Assembly (NCBI GenBank): GCA_964030475.1
Contig: CAXIPT010000001.1
Span: 4,728,995-4,792,994, forward strand
Length of the DNA: 64,000 bases
DNA from: Tethya wilhelma
Lineage: Eukaryota; Porifera; Demospongiae; Tethyida; Tethyidae
Direction: 5' to 3'
Shown here: one piece after another, positions 28,957 to 41,256 of the stretch
Layout of the letters: each line of letters begins with the position of its first letter
Numbering within the stretch: the stretch's first letter is position 1
The notes under the pieces: model-generated
Told to the model about the DNA's origin: nothing
The model's database searches: none
The model's input: only the letters and a program-made list of their open reading frames with translations
Translations under genes and position numbers: made by a program

Positions 28957-31900
28957 ATGGCATCCCCTGGCCAACAGCAGCGAGTGATCCAACCCAAAGT
29001 AGCGAGAAGAACTAAAATGTTAGGGGTTGCTGAGAGTCCACAGAAGACAGCGCTGGTCAAATCGTTTGAGGGTTTCAATGCAAGTACTGTTTCACAGAAA
29101 CATATCGATAGTGCTAGGAAGTGTATTGATCTTGGAGGGACACATAAGGAACGGTATATGTATGTACCATTCTTGGAGATTTTAGCACAAAATGAGGTTC
29201 GTCAGTATTAATTTTGCTGTGGTATTATGCATGTATAGAGTAATGGGCGGGGTTTCCAGACGGCGTTTGTTTGCGGACAACTTAACAATTGTAGAAGTTT
29301 TAGTTAGCCAGACCTCGCACAAGGTACACATAAGTGGCAGTTGGCTAGCGAAATAAGTATATCACAACTGAAACTTTTGTATCACTAGAACAATTGTCAA
29401 ACTGTCCGTAAACTAACACTGTCTGGAAACCACGCCCATCACTCTACATACTTTCGAGTGTAAACGTTTAACTATTATGCTAACAGGAACTTGACACTGT
29501 ACTGTATTGCCTATTGTTGATTGTTCTGACCAAAATTATATCTGCACACAAACACAACAACAGACTCATAAAGATTACCTCAGCATGATGTCATCGGCAT
29601 ATGATCTACTCCTGAAGTATGTGATCAATCTTCTGAAACCGAAGCGTCCTCAAGTGTGGAGATCCATCAAGACCAACAATGCATCCTTCAAAGCTCGTGT
29701 GGCTTGCATGAAAGGATCCATAGATATCCTACGAAAAGTTGGTTACACTGAAGAAAAGCCTGAAGAGTTCTCCTTGCAATTTCCTGACCATGTCCTAGAG
29801 CCAAGCAAAGACAAGCTATTTGCGATAGCTGCAGAGCTTTTAATGGCCAAGTTGGAGGTGGAAAGTCTGAGGGACCCTTCTGTGTTGAATAAATTGCAGC
29901 CAGAACTACAAAAGTACAGGGACTCACTACCCCAGTCTCATTCTCAACAACAACAACAACAACAACAACAAACTGAGTATCAAGCAACCTTCACCAACTA
30001 TCAGGAAGTCTCCCAACCTGGTGGAAATTTTAGTCAACAACACATGTACAGTGGCTACTCTCAAACCAGTGACCAAAGATTTAATGGGTCATCGTACTCC
30101 CGTGAACCAAGAGTCTCATTCGACCCATCACCTACAGAATTCTATCAAGAAACTAATGACTATCCTCCACACTCCCAGCCTGGGTGAGTTAGCTTGTGTC
30201 TCTGTGTGTATAACACTAAGCATTGTTGAGTTTGGGATATCAATTGTGGACTGTAGGGATACTGTGTATATAGCACATTTCACAACTTTGTTTGTATCCT
30301 AAGAGTACCTGTTCTCCACAAAAGGAATGTGTACTTATGTAGTATTTTTGAAATGCTTTTTGCAGGGTGTCAGAGTGGCATTTCTAATTATAGAGCAGAC
30401 TACTTTTGATCATGATGTAATGCAGTGTTGATGATGAATATCATTATGCATAATTATCCTTGTGTGTGTGTGTGTGTGTGTGTCTGTGTGTGTGTGTGGT
30501 TTCATTGTTCTGTTGCCACTATCCTCCAGCAATGCTGTCCAACAGCCCCCAGACCCTAATGCTCCTGTGCCTAAGCCTCGGACAACTATCCAAAAGCCTC
30601 AATTAAGTGGCAATAGGTCTCCCCAACCTGTTCGACCAAGAAGCCAAGAGCATGAGAAATTGGATTCTGAGAGGCCTTCTTCTGCAAGCAGTACTACTTC
30701 TACTTCCAGTGAGAGTCAAGAATCTAGTCTTGGGCAATCTGGCAGTGATCCACTAAAGTCGAGCTACAAAAGCAAACTTGAAGAATTCAAGCGTAGGAAA
30801 GCAGCAATGAAAGCCAAGCATGAAGACCACTCAGGTGCACAGTCAGAAACAATTTCTCCTCCTTCTGCTAATTTTACTCCAGAAACCAACATCCCTAGTA
30901 GAGCTGTGACACAGCCACACCCTGTGTCCCATGCACCTAAACTACCCCCCAAGACCTACCAGACCAGGGGGCCAAACCCGCCTTCCCTGTTTGACAACTC
31001 ACAAATCAAGCGTCCACCAAACAAACCAAAGCCAGCATTTTTTGATGATACCATCTTAGAGTCAGAGGAAAGTGAGCCCATTGTGCATTCTAAGCCACCT
31101 AGAACTAAGGTGGCAGAACCTGTTCATCAGCCTGAAGAGTCACAGCCAGGAACGTTTAAGTACTGTCCACAATGTCACTGTAAGCTTCCCTCAAATGCTC
31201 CCATGTGTACCTATTGTAATCGGTTTTTTGGAGATCAGCCACAAAATGGTGATCGTGAGAACAGGATGCAACCCATCAACAACTTCACACCTACTCCCAC
31301 TCCTCGACCTCCAAAGCAGAATCAATCTAAACCTCTACGTGCCTCTGTGGACGATGCTACTCAAGCTACCCAGCAGCATCAGATTAGATTGACAGAGTAC
31401 CAGCACATGGCTGCATCCAGTACAACCCCATTTCAACCCTATATGACAGGCAGTGCCTATGGAGGGGGAGGAGCCAGTGGTACGACAGGTGGTGCTTATG
31501 GAGGGGGAGGGGCCAGTGGTACGACAGGTGGTGCTTATGGAGAGGGAGGAGCCAGTGGTGTGTCTTCGGCTGCTAATGCCCCCTCAGAATCTGGGATTGA
31601 ACTGCTGAGAAAAAAGGAAGAAGCCTACAAGCAATTTCAACGCAAGAAAGGAGTATTAGAAGAGGATCTTGAGCGGTTGCCAGAGTTGGTAGAAGCTGAA
31701 AGGTTGTATTCTAAAGCACAAAAAGACAAGGCCAAGCAACAGGCAATCCGAGAGGGTAAGTATGTTGAAGAAGAACAAGATCCCAACCGCTATGAGCGCA
31801 TCAACTACATTTCGTCACAAGACGATGAGAGCAACCCCAGGGAGCAAGAGAGAATGTCTATGCTGAAAATGGATGGACGTGAACTGCTAAATTGGATTAA

Positions 31901-32333
31901 GGTATAAAAACATTTAATGTGCACAACTGGTTGAGTAATGGAAATCAATAAGGTATTTTGTGAGAAAGCAATATTGACAATAATTATTTTTATGGGTGGA
32001 GTGGTGTATATACATCATTGCGAGGAAAACGCAACTGTCCGAATTCTAGCATTGTGGCAAACCAATGTTTAGTACACCAAGTGCTTGTGTCAACACAGGT
32101 GCTAGTGTGTCCAATTCACCATTTTGTTTAATTTCCCCATTGTTTCCTTCTTTCCTTCACAGCACTGTACTCCCAATGGGTACACCCTCCAGGAAGTGGA
32201 GATTGCCTACAATGCTGTGCGGAGTCAGCAACAGAAGACCAGGAGTCCCTTGGAATATCTTGAACAAGACTGGTTGCAGCTTACACAGTGAGTCTCGTGG
32301 AGCTACCAAGGCTTTTTTTTAAATACTTTCTGT

Positions 32334-32392
<59 letters not shown>

Positions 32393-35300
32393 NAGAAATT
32401 CAGTGAGAATGTTTATCATACTGAATAGTGTTAGTCTGCTGCATGAGAGAATATGCTTTAAACATTGTGATGTGTGTGTGTGTGTGTGTTGGTACAACCC
32501 AGCTACTAGATTGGTATAGATCCCCACCCAGGTGCTGAAAGTAGGTTGCCACCTTAACACAGTCTGTGTTTTTGTGTCCAAAGGGCAATTGAAAGTGATC
32601 GCTTATCGTACGGAATATTTGTGTACACACGTGTATTCCATGCATATAGAATCTGATTTGCATGACATTGTGATCTTCCCCTTCTTCTCAATTTCAGACC
32701 GGTGGTATGTACCTCTTTTCATTAGCTCACAGTTTATCTATCCCACATCATCATCGTTTCAATATTAACTCTGTTGTGATTCCTCTTTGAACAATAATAC
32801 CATATTGCATTTTAAACTCAGTGATCGATGCTTGCAATGGGTAATATGAAAAACCTATCGCCCACTCATTCTCACTCTCTTCCTCACTTTTATCTTCACT
32901 TGTGGTCAGCTCAGTCTCCTGAAACTGTGGGCGATTGGAGTAGCGTGGTTTATTTATCTGCCTACCTTCTATCCCCCCATATCCATAGTGATATTGCCCA
33001 GTTGAGTGGGTGGGCAGCTGCTGGGGACACTTGTTGTGTGAGCTTCTATCATATTATGTCAATATCAGTAGCTACAGTGCATGAGGTCGTGGTATATTCC
33101 CCATTGATTGTCCACTCATGGTGTCAGTTGACCATGTTTCCTGAGTGAATACTGATGTCTTCTTCTCTTTCCCACGATCTTGACCAAGATATTGTCTGAC
33201 AACTCAAATTAATACTGTAACCTTGTATGACTGTTTGAGCAGTAAACCTGACTAGCTAGTCTGAGAGCTGAATTATGAGCAATAACAATCAATTACATTA
33301 GATGGGATTTGTTTATATATCATTAATAATTTTGTATGTGCCATTTGTATTACAGGACAGTACAGCACTGGGTCAGAGCTGCGGTGGTAGGTGGCAATCC
33401 AAGTGTTGGAATGCCCAGTGCAAAGCAGGCCAGAGAGGCTTTGGTGAAGGCAGCTGGCAACTGTGATGCAGCTGTTGATATACTGTATGAAGAAAGAAAA
33501 GAAAAGGTATTATGTGTGAGAGAGAGAGACAGAGAGAGAACAATAGCATTGGTTTTGTTGCTATAGCTGACCCAATAATTATTGGACTGTGGTTTGCAAC
33601 TAAACTTCCACTTTCCATTGACAGAGAGAAATTACATTGGTTTGCTATTTCCACCTCAATTTTTGTCTCTTGCTTGGTCACACACATCAAGCGGTTTGCG
33701 CCCTCTCAAAGAGAATTTAACCAGCATCTTTGAAATTCCATGAGCATTAATCTGCGAAGAGTGTCACTTGGACTTTATTGTTTGTGGTCTGCTGAGTGTA
33801 CGAGTGCACTTCAGTGTTTGCTACTAGCCAGTTAATAAATTAGACCTGTTTTTGGAATGTGGCCTTGTCAATATTGAGTAGGTCTGATGTCATATTTCAT
33901 CAGTGGGTTTAAAAAGAGAGCATCTGTTGCTTGACGAGTGATATTGGGTTTTTCTCATTCTCATAATTGGTGTTTATTTTAAAGCAGAGTGTCTCATTTC
34001 AGTCGAGTCTACCGTGCATTCTTAAAGTTACCTGTACTTCTTACACTGGCCAAAGAAGAGAGGAAGTGCCTAGTAGCTTTGCAATTACTTGACTTTCAAA
34101 ACTAGTTGAATCTGACCCCAAACAATGGTAGCAAACAAAACCAAAATCATAGAATAATTTGGTGTGGTGCCGTGATTTTTTTTTGATGTTAAAATCCTGG
34201 CATTCTTGAACTATAATTATGGTATGGAAGTATCGCATGCGTCGACCCTTAGTGGTAAAATTGTTAATTTCAATTTTTGGGCAAAACCCACCAAATTAAG
34301 TATTGCATAATACAACTTGTCCATTACCACAATCATGGTAAACCTTAGAGGTTAGAAAGGTATAGAAGAAATGGCTTCAGACTATTAAATTTTCAAAAGT
34401 GCTAGTTTCTGCACTTACTGTAGCACTATCTCAATTCCATACACACACCTACAGATCAACCAGCTGCGTGGCAAGTTCCTGAAGATGAAGGAGCTGCGGC
34501 CACACGTGCCAGAACTGAAGTGGGAAGATGCCGTGAAGGCACTCTCTGCTAATAACATGGATGTGGATGCAGCCTGCTACGCTATCCAGTGCGAGTGGCT
34601 CCAGGACCTCTACGAGTCCATCTTCAGTGACCACAAGGGAGTCAAGCAGACAGACATGGAGGAGATCAAGACTCTCATCACCAACAATGAGTACAATGAA
34701 GATGTAGGTGCATGTCAGTTGTCATTATAATTGATTTTAAATGGTGAAGTTTCTTTTTACTCTTGTGTATCATTAGACTCGTCGTAGGATGCTGATGGCT
34801 GAGTGTAACATCACTGAAATGGAACAGGCCGACATTGTGTTCAAACTCATCGAAGAGGCTGCTGACTACCCTCTACACTACTATGTGGATGCAGCATGTG
34901 ACTTCAAGGATTTTGAAGCTGCTAAAAAGTTTTTGAACCAGGACTGTGACATATGTGTGGAAACCTACCCAATTCACGATGTGGGTGTACTGTGTACATA
35001 TGGTGGATATTTGGAAGAAGTGCTAACACTAACACTATATTGTGCATCATCTCTCTGTTGTTTCACAGATGGTGACTCTGCCTGGGTGTACAGACTCCAT
35101 TTGTAGGGATTGTTTCAGAATGCATTTTCAAGTGGTCATCAAGGAGAAGGGTGTGAAGCACTTCAACTGTCCCATTTGCGAGATGCCTGATGTGACTGAT
35201 GCTGATCAGGAGTTCTACTTTCAGATCTTCCAATCACAGGTACATGAATGAGATGAATAACAATATCTATCATAGTGAATAAGGCTAGAGTTTTTGATAC

Positions 35301-37200
35301 TTTTGACTGGCAAGAGATAAATATGCTTGAAAAAATGGTACCAGTAGAAAAGGAAGACTGTATGAACAATTAAAACTTTGGAAGGTTGTCATAGTGAATG
35401 TAAATAGAGTGTGTAGTAATCTTTCAAACTATAGAAGAGATATGCCACTTTCAGAATGCAAATTGATCCTTGACCACGCATTAACCTATGCATTCCCAAG
35501 TGTACAGTTACAATGTGTTAGTTCTGTGTCACATTCTGACATCAACTTACGTCAAGCATTTCTCAAGTGGTGAAGCATCTTGGGAATCAATAACAGTCAG
35601 TGTGGAATGGAGGGGTCTAGTATGGTGTGGTTGAGGAGTTATGTCTGATCACTGCAAGATTAATGTGGGCTATCCTTGATGGGAATTTGATTCATGTAAT
35701 TATTTGACCTTTGATCCAAGAATGTGCTACTGTGTGATGGGATATAATGCTGAGTGCTAGTTTTATCTTTTTACTCTGATGACCTCTACCAAAAGAAAAA
35801 AAAAAAGAAAAACAAAAACAAAAAACAATTTTGTATTTCAGATCAAGCAGTACTTGGACAGGGAGTGTTATGACTTGTGCTGTGAGAAGTTAAAGGATTA
35901 CAATCTCACTAAGGAACCAAATTTCATTTGGTGTGCTAATGTAAGTTTAAAAGCTTTCCATATAGGTAGAGTCTTACTTCTGGTGTGTGGGTGTGTGATT
36001 GTCACTGTCATAGGACACATGCGGCAATGGTTTCATCTTTGAGGGAGCTAGAGGATTTCCCCGCGATATCCACTGTCCCAGCTGCCACAGGGGAATGTGT
36101 GTCAAATGTAAAAAACCCGTGAGTTAAAAAAAATTATCAATACTAACAGTAGCATAGTACCTCTATTGGCCTTNACAGAGTGTCCGCAATGTGGAATGAA
36201 ATATGACCTTGCCAGAGGTGGGTGCATGCACTTCAAATGCACCAGATGCCCTAATGAGTTCTGCAGTGGCTGTGGAGAGTCCTTCAAGAAAGGAAAGGTA
36301 TCCACTTTATCATAGATAATATCTACACTCAAATCTACCAGCTTAAAAAAAGGCCTCCAGGAAGATAATTGTTATTATTATGACTGTTAGCCATTATGTT
36401 CTCCACTTGTAGCAATGTGGAAAGCTGGAATCCTGTGCCAAGAAGGGTCTCCATGCCCACCATCCCCGTGACTGTCTCTTCTACATGAGAGACTTTGATG
36501 TGGGAGAGCTGCAGCAATTCTTACAAGAGCAGAATGTTGAGTTTGACACAGAGCCTCCCAAAGAGCAAGTGGAGGCAGCAAGAAGAAAGAAGAGAGAACA
36601 AGAAGGTGGTGAAGGTATTCTGTGGTAGCGAGCTGTGTGTTTCTATAGTAATGAAATGGACTAGGTCTTAAAGGAGTGTTGTTATTGTATAGATGCAGAG
36701 GCTGCTGAACCAGCTGAAGGAGATGAAGAAGAGAAAGTAGAGCTACACTGCCGAGTGGAGGAACAGAAAGAAAATCCTGAGGGACTTGTTGATGAGCAAT
36801 GTGGACGCAAGGTGGAGGAGGGCCATGCAGGACTCTGCCTGTGAGTTCCACTTTGAGGTAGCCAAGGAAGAAAGTGACTCCAATTCTGTTTCTCTAGAAT
36901 TCACTACAAGGAGTACTTGGTGAACAAGATCAACAATAAGAAGCTTGATCCTGTCACCCTCTATCCCCCTGAGAAGGTTGCTGTCATGTTGCGAAGAGAG
37001 GAGCTGGAAGTCCCAGACAAGAATGACTTTGATGATGATGAACAGTACAAGGAAGGACTTATTGATGTTAGTATGAACTATGTACATAGCTAGCTAGTAT
37101 ACCACTTTTAATGGTGCCTTTGCTGTAGGCTGTGAAAGGGAAGCTGCCTCTTACATTTCAGAAGAAAGACAAGAATCAGAATCCACCAGAAGGACAGTAG
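28957..37200 (+). CDS. RNF31: HOIP-type RBR E3 ubiquitin ligase (linear ubiquitin chain assembly), about 1,350 aa plus a gap
   Basis: Catalytic subunit homologue of LUBAC, which builds Met1-linked ubiquitin chains in the cytosol. Exons: 28957-29196, 29564-30183, 30530-31901, 32163-32287, 33356-33506, 34455-34703, 34777-34980, 35069-35239, 35842-35940, 36014-36118, then after a gap 36178-36297, 36413-36614, 36693-36840, 36898-37066, 37129-37200. Phases join. Domain order as in human HOIP: N-terminal PUB domain (NNASFKARV, ILRKVGYTEEK); a low-complexity linker with a Gly-rich repeat; an NZF-like finger (CPQCHCKLPSNAPMCTYC); a UBA-like region (AREALVKAAGNCDAAVDILY); RING1 (CDICVETY, CPICEMPDVTD); IBR; RING2 with catalytic Cys in ARGGCMHFKC (codon 36223-36225); and an LDD tail (LHAHHPRDCLFYMRDF, EQNVEFDTEPP, HYKEYLVNKINN). 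Only one NZF-like finger was seen. Between IBR and RING2 about 40 residues are missing at the N at 36174. The exon 2 acceptor is the least certain boundary. Human HOIP is 1,072 aa. Confidence 0.93.
29234..29447. mobile_element. MITE-like element with about 55-bp imperfect terminal inverted repeats in RNF31 intron 1
   Basis: The left end (TAGAGTAATGGGCGGGGTTT, then CCAGACGGCGTTTGTTTGCG) matches the reverse complement of the right end (GTAGAGTGATGGGCGTGGTT, then TCCAGACAGTGTTAGTTTAC), with similarity continuing through ACAATTGT. No coding capacity; about 214 bp, as for a non-autonomous DNA transposon. No clear target-site duplication could be fixed. Confidence 0.7.
31458..31560. repeat. RNF31: 39-bp coding minisatellite in RNF31
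   Basis: Three in-frame copies (the last partial and diverged) starting at 31458, 31497 and 31536 encode AYGGGGASGTTGG-type units in the linker between the zinc finger and UBA regions. The third copy has E for G. Confidence 0.9.
32335..32392. repeat. (GT)n microsatellite ending at a single N
   Basis: About 29 GT units up to the N at 32393, inside an RNF31 intron. Confidence 0.95.
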
Positions 37201-37573
37201 TAACTTGATAAGAGCTTGGTATGCAGTGTCTTAGGATTAGTATAATAATAATAATAATAATGACTTTGGGTTTAATTTGTTGTTAATAATTATTATTGTG
37301 TAAAGATGAAGTTGTTATGGAGTTTGTACGATGATTTTTGTGTATCCAGTAGGGGATGAAAATTGGATTACCATTCATGCAATGTACATCGATCCTTTTT
37401 GTAATTATTAATAGCTTGTGTCTTTAAAAAATTTATGATACTGTCACACTATGTAGTTATAATGATGTAACCAGAACTCTTTTGTTAAAAAGACAACACT
37501 TGACAGTACATTCTTATATACAACAAACAAACACACTTGGAGCACAGCTATATACTAGCAGCCTGTAAGCTAG
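37201..37573. other. Convergent intergenic region, RNF31 and STX16 3' ends
   Basis: 373 bp between the two stop codons. It contains an (ATA)n-like run near 37241-37260 and A+T-rich 3' UTR-like sequence; nothing else recognised. Confidence 0.6.
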
Positions 37574-37843
37574 CTAAGGGAAGTGAGGTTTGACAACCTT
37601 TACGATAACAAGTGTTACAACACCGAGAGCTACAAGAATCACCAGTACCAAGATGACAATGAGTTTGATGGACCTCTTCTGACTCTTCTCTGCCTTCTCC
37701 AGCTGCTCCACTCCTTTGGAGACCTTGTGTGCAGTCTGTTCAATGTTATAGTCTATTCTGTCGAGAATGGTCCCCTAATACAAACACAATGAACATTAAT
37801 TTTAATAAAATTAGTTGGTGTATATATATACTTCATACAATGG

Positions 37844-37888
<45 letters not shown>

Positions 37889-38119
37889 GGGGGATTGGGA
37901 GAAGTGTGGGCTATACGAGAATGATTGCCATGGAAATTTACTTTGTGGGTAAGAACACCAATGCATTTCCTAGCTTGCATTTGTGCCGGGGAAAGGCCCA
38001 AGTCCCTTGAGCTTATTCTAAACTGAAACTTTTTTTGGTAAGATTTGTTTAAAAGCTTCCTGAAGAGTAGGAAGTACACTTATCACTTGACGTCACATGG
38101 GAAGCTACAACTACACAAT

Positions 38120-38164
<45 letters not shown>

Positions 38165-38323
38165 NTGCATTTCCTAGCTTGCATTTGTGCCGGGGAAAGG
38201 CCCAAGTCCCTTGAGCTTATTCTAAACTGAAACTTTTTTTGGTAAGATTTGTTTAAAAGCTTCCTGAAGAGTAGGAAGTACACTTATCACTTGACGTCAC
38301 ATGGGAAGCTACAACTACACAAT

Positions 38324-38377
<54 letters not shown>

Positions 38378-41067
38378 AAGGTCAAAATGTATTTTTTCCC
38401 CTCTGTTTTAATGAGTATTGTAAAAAAAAATATGCAAAATAATCTAGGACAGATTGACATTAGAATTAAGCACAAAAAACCCCGAACAAATTAGACTCAC
38501 CTGATCCACAACCATGGTGGCTAGATCGCGATACATCTCATTAATCTCAGAGATGGATTGGACGATTGTAGTTATCTCCTTTTCTCTCTCTTCTACAATT
38601 GCTACACTATTCTCTACCAGTGACATCTGTTGTCGAGTAAAACCCTACAATTGTATTTACAATATTAAAATTCAATGTAGCTATATAGAGTCCAAACATT
38701 GCGAACCGTACCTTATCGTAAAGTACTTGAGGGTCTTCATCATCGTCCTCCTCAAGTGTGAGGGTCGTGGGTTTCACCTCTCCACCAATGACACGTTCCT
38801 CACGGTGTTTCATTCCTAGAGGAAAAACACAACAGAAAGTGAAAAAAGTTCTCAGGCCTTCTTCACTTTTAACTTTACAAGGCTACACAAATGTCAAGGA
38901 TTGAGAATAACTTTCACGCCTTAGCTTCTTTCCCAGCCTTCCCTGTTAGTGGTGGGGGTGGTTGAATCATGCCCTGCTCCCTGAGACTCACTCTTCAGGT
39001 ATCCAGACTGAGACTTCCTGAAGCTGACTGAGAGTTCCTGGAGGGAGATGGCTAAGGAAGTGGTGACATTCTTTGCCACCTTCTTCTCCTGGTCGGAGGC
39101 CTCTTTACTCTTAGAGGAGATGGTCTGTAGACCACGCTTGGCTCTGCTGAACATCTGTGTGTGCGCATAACAAGAATAAATATTTAAGGGAACCCCCATG
39201 CTAATGAGATTAGTATTTCAAGAATGATTGGTGGTGCTTGTTTGTTCTCTGACTCGGCAAATCTGATCGTGCACCAAAAAAGGGAAATACATATTGTACT
39301 GTAGATCCATCCACACCTGTGTTATTTCCTGAGTGAGGATTTCAATCTCTTGCTCCTCCTCCACGTCATCAAACACATCAGGACGAGTGGCATGCTTGTC
39401 CTGGAGCTGAGTCAGCTCTTGCACTACACATGTGTGTGTATTGTGTAAAAAATTGTGATACATGGAGTTATGTTCTCCCACATGCATGTACCATACAATG
39501 GCCATCTGTTCTTTCAATAGCATGCACTCTACGTCACTCACTTCTTCTCTTTATGGTAGTCACTTCATACTGTATCTCATCCAACAAATGAGTCCTGTAG
39601 GAAGCATTAGCAGCATGGTGTAAGAACGACATTGTCTGCGACACTCAAAAAGAAACTATCCTAAGATCAAATCTAAAATAGCAACACCACATCTGTATAT
39701 CTTGGCACCTATTCTTGTGCTTGTGTGGTCAGTTTTGACAATCTTAAAACAACACCAGTACAAGATCGTCAAAGGGAAGGCCTAGGAACGAGGCCATGAT
39801 GTGACACAGCTGGCACATAAAATGGTGGCGCTTGACAAGACAAAATACAATGGGTTCCACTGACCATTCTGGGACTATGGTGTAGGCGCTGTGAGCAGGG
39901 TCGTCGTCTATTGCTCCTCGAGATGGAACCAGGGCAACAGTGTCAGAACCGGCACGCTGAGGAAGAATGAGTGTGTGAGTGTGTGTGGTGCAGGTGTTAG
40001 GTATGTGTGTCGTTATGTGTTGTGTACATTGTTATGTTGTAACAATAACGACGTTTTTAAAGGTATGTGGAAATGTAGTAGGGAATTCCCCTTTTAATGA
40101 AACCTGACTAATGGAACCACTAACAAGGAGAAGGAACTACAGATTACATCATAATGATGTAATTCCAAAGGAAAGTCCTGCATAACCAATAACAGTACAG
40201 CCAGCACACCATTGGCCCATCAGGGTAATGGATGACCACTCGCAAGTCCTTCACTTCATGCTGCTCCGATGGTGAAGCATCCATCTCGTCCAAAAAGCCA
40301 ACCGAATCAGAAGTCCCGTTAGCAGCAGGGGACTTCAGCAATGAAACATCACCTGAAACAGCCTCACAAAAGTCCTCAAGTTCTAGCCGAACATTCGAGG
40401 TAGCATTTTCCCAGTTGTTCTCGGCACTTTGCAAACAATCAAAGTTCAAAGCGACTGCACTAGAGTTGGCCATGGTGTTGATCTCATTTTGATTGTGAAG
40501 AGGAGCTACTGATAGAGAGTGGTCTGGTGATGAGTTGACAGGTGAGTGATTAACTAAAGGTACAAGTGAACTGGTGAGTTCCACACGAGGATGAGTATCG
40601 TCATTGAATAAGGCAGTGGGTTGGTGATTTGATGCAGGGAGATGAGGGGAGGAAGGTGGAGGAGGCTGGGGTTCAAATAGATTGGTAGGTTGGGAAGTAT
40701 ACTTTAGGTACCACCAACAAAGACAGATTATATGCCACACAAACCAGGGAAATGAACCAGACCACATTTTGCACTCTCATAATTAAAGGGACATAATTGC
40801 ATGACTTTCAACTATCAAAGGGTTGTCTGGTTTTTGGTGAACAGAACAGACCCTCCCAGACAAGGTACAACTTGTTGTAAACTGGACTATCTATCACTCA
40901 CAGATATAGTAAATGAACAATATACTTACCCATCTCACGTCTTCAGAGTCTGAATGGTAATTATTCCTGAGGCAGTTTTGACGGTACTGAAGAAATTCTG
41001 GAGTTAAAACTCTTACTACACCAATCGATTGAGCAGAGGTGACGCTAGTTACAGCAAAGGAGGCCAT
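37574..41067 (-). CDS. STX16: Syntaxin-16, Qa-SNARE, 497 aa
   Basis: Tlg2/syntaxin-16-type Qa-SNARE for endosome-to-trans-Golgi fusion, anchored by a C-terminal membrane helix. Exons: 40930-41067, 40210-40701, 39865-39956, 39542-39594, 39317-39423, 38992-39154, 38712-38815, 38501-38644, 37574-37774; all phases join. The N-terminal peptide [12 protein letters not shown] resembles the Tlg2/syntaxin-16 N-peptide that binds the Sec1/Munc18 protein Vps45. The three-helix Habc part includes [24 protein letters not shown] and [16 protein letters not shown]. The SNARE helix runs from [13 protein letters not shown] through [20 protein letters not shown] to [18 protein letters not shown], with the expected zero-layer Gln. 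The membrane anchor is [19 protein letters not shown]. Exon 2 adds 164 Ser/Pro/Asn-rich residues absent from human syntaxin-16 (about 325 aa); its acceptor has a weak pyrimidine tract, so this insertion may be isoform-specific or wrong. Confidence 0.9.
37848..37886. repeat. (GT)n microsatellite in STX16 intron
   Basis: About 19 GT units in the last STX16 intron. Confidence 0.9.
37962..38370. repeat. About 200-bp direct duplication flanking an N (assembly join), each copy ending in (CA)n
   Basis: 37962-38164 and 38166-38370 repeat the same sequence, beginning TGCATTTCCTAGCTTGCATT and ending in a CA tract, separated only by the N at 38165. This looks like an unmerged contig overlap in the last STX16 intron rather than a genomic tandem duplication. 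Confidence 0.85.
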
Positions 41068-41256
41068 CCTAAAGTAAGAATATCAGGGTCCTGAGGGCTT
41101 GTTGTTTATTGTCATGTGACGTTTGTATGGTGTGGTCTAAATAGAATAGGATAGTAGGATGACGTCATATCCGATTGCGCGCATGCAGCAAGTATTTGTG
41201 CGCATGCGTACACGAGTTCAACCCTGTATAGGAAATTGATGACTTGAAAAATAAAA

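Noticed and set aside
37962..38370. Genuine 200-bp tandem duplication in STX16
   Set aside because: The copies are separated by exactly one N and end in the same CA tract, the signature of unmerged contig ends.
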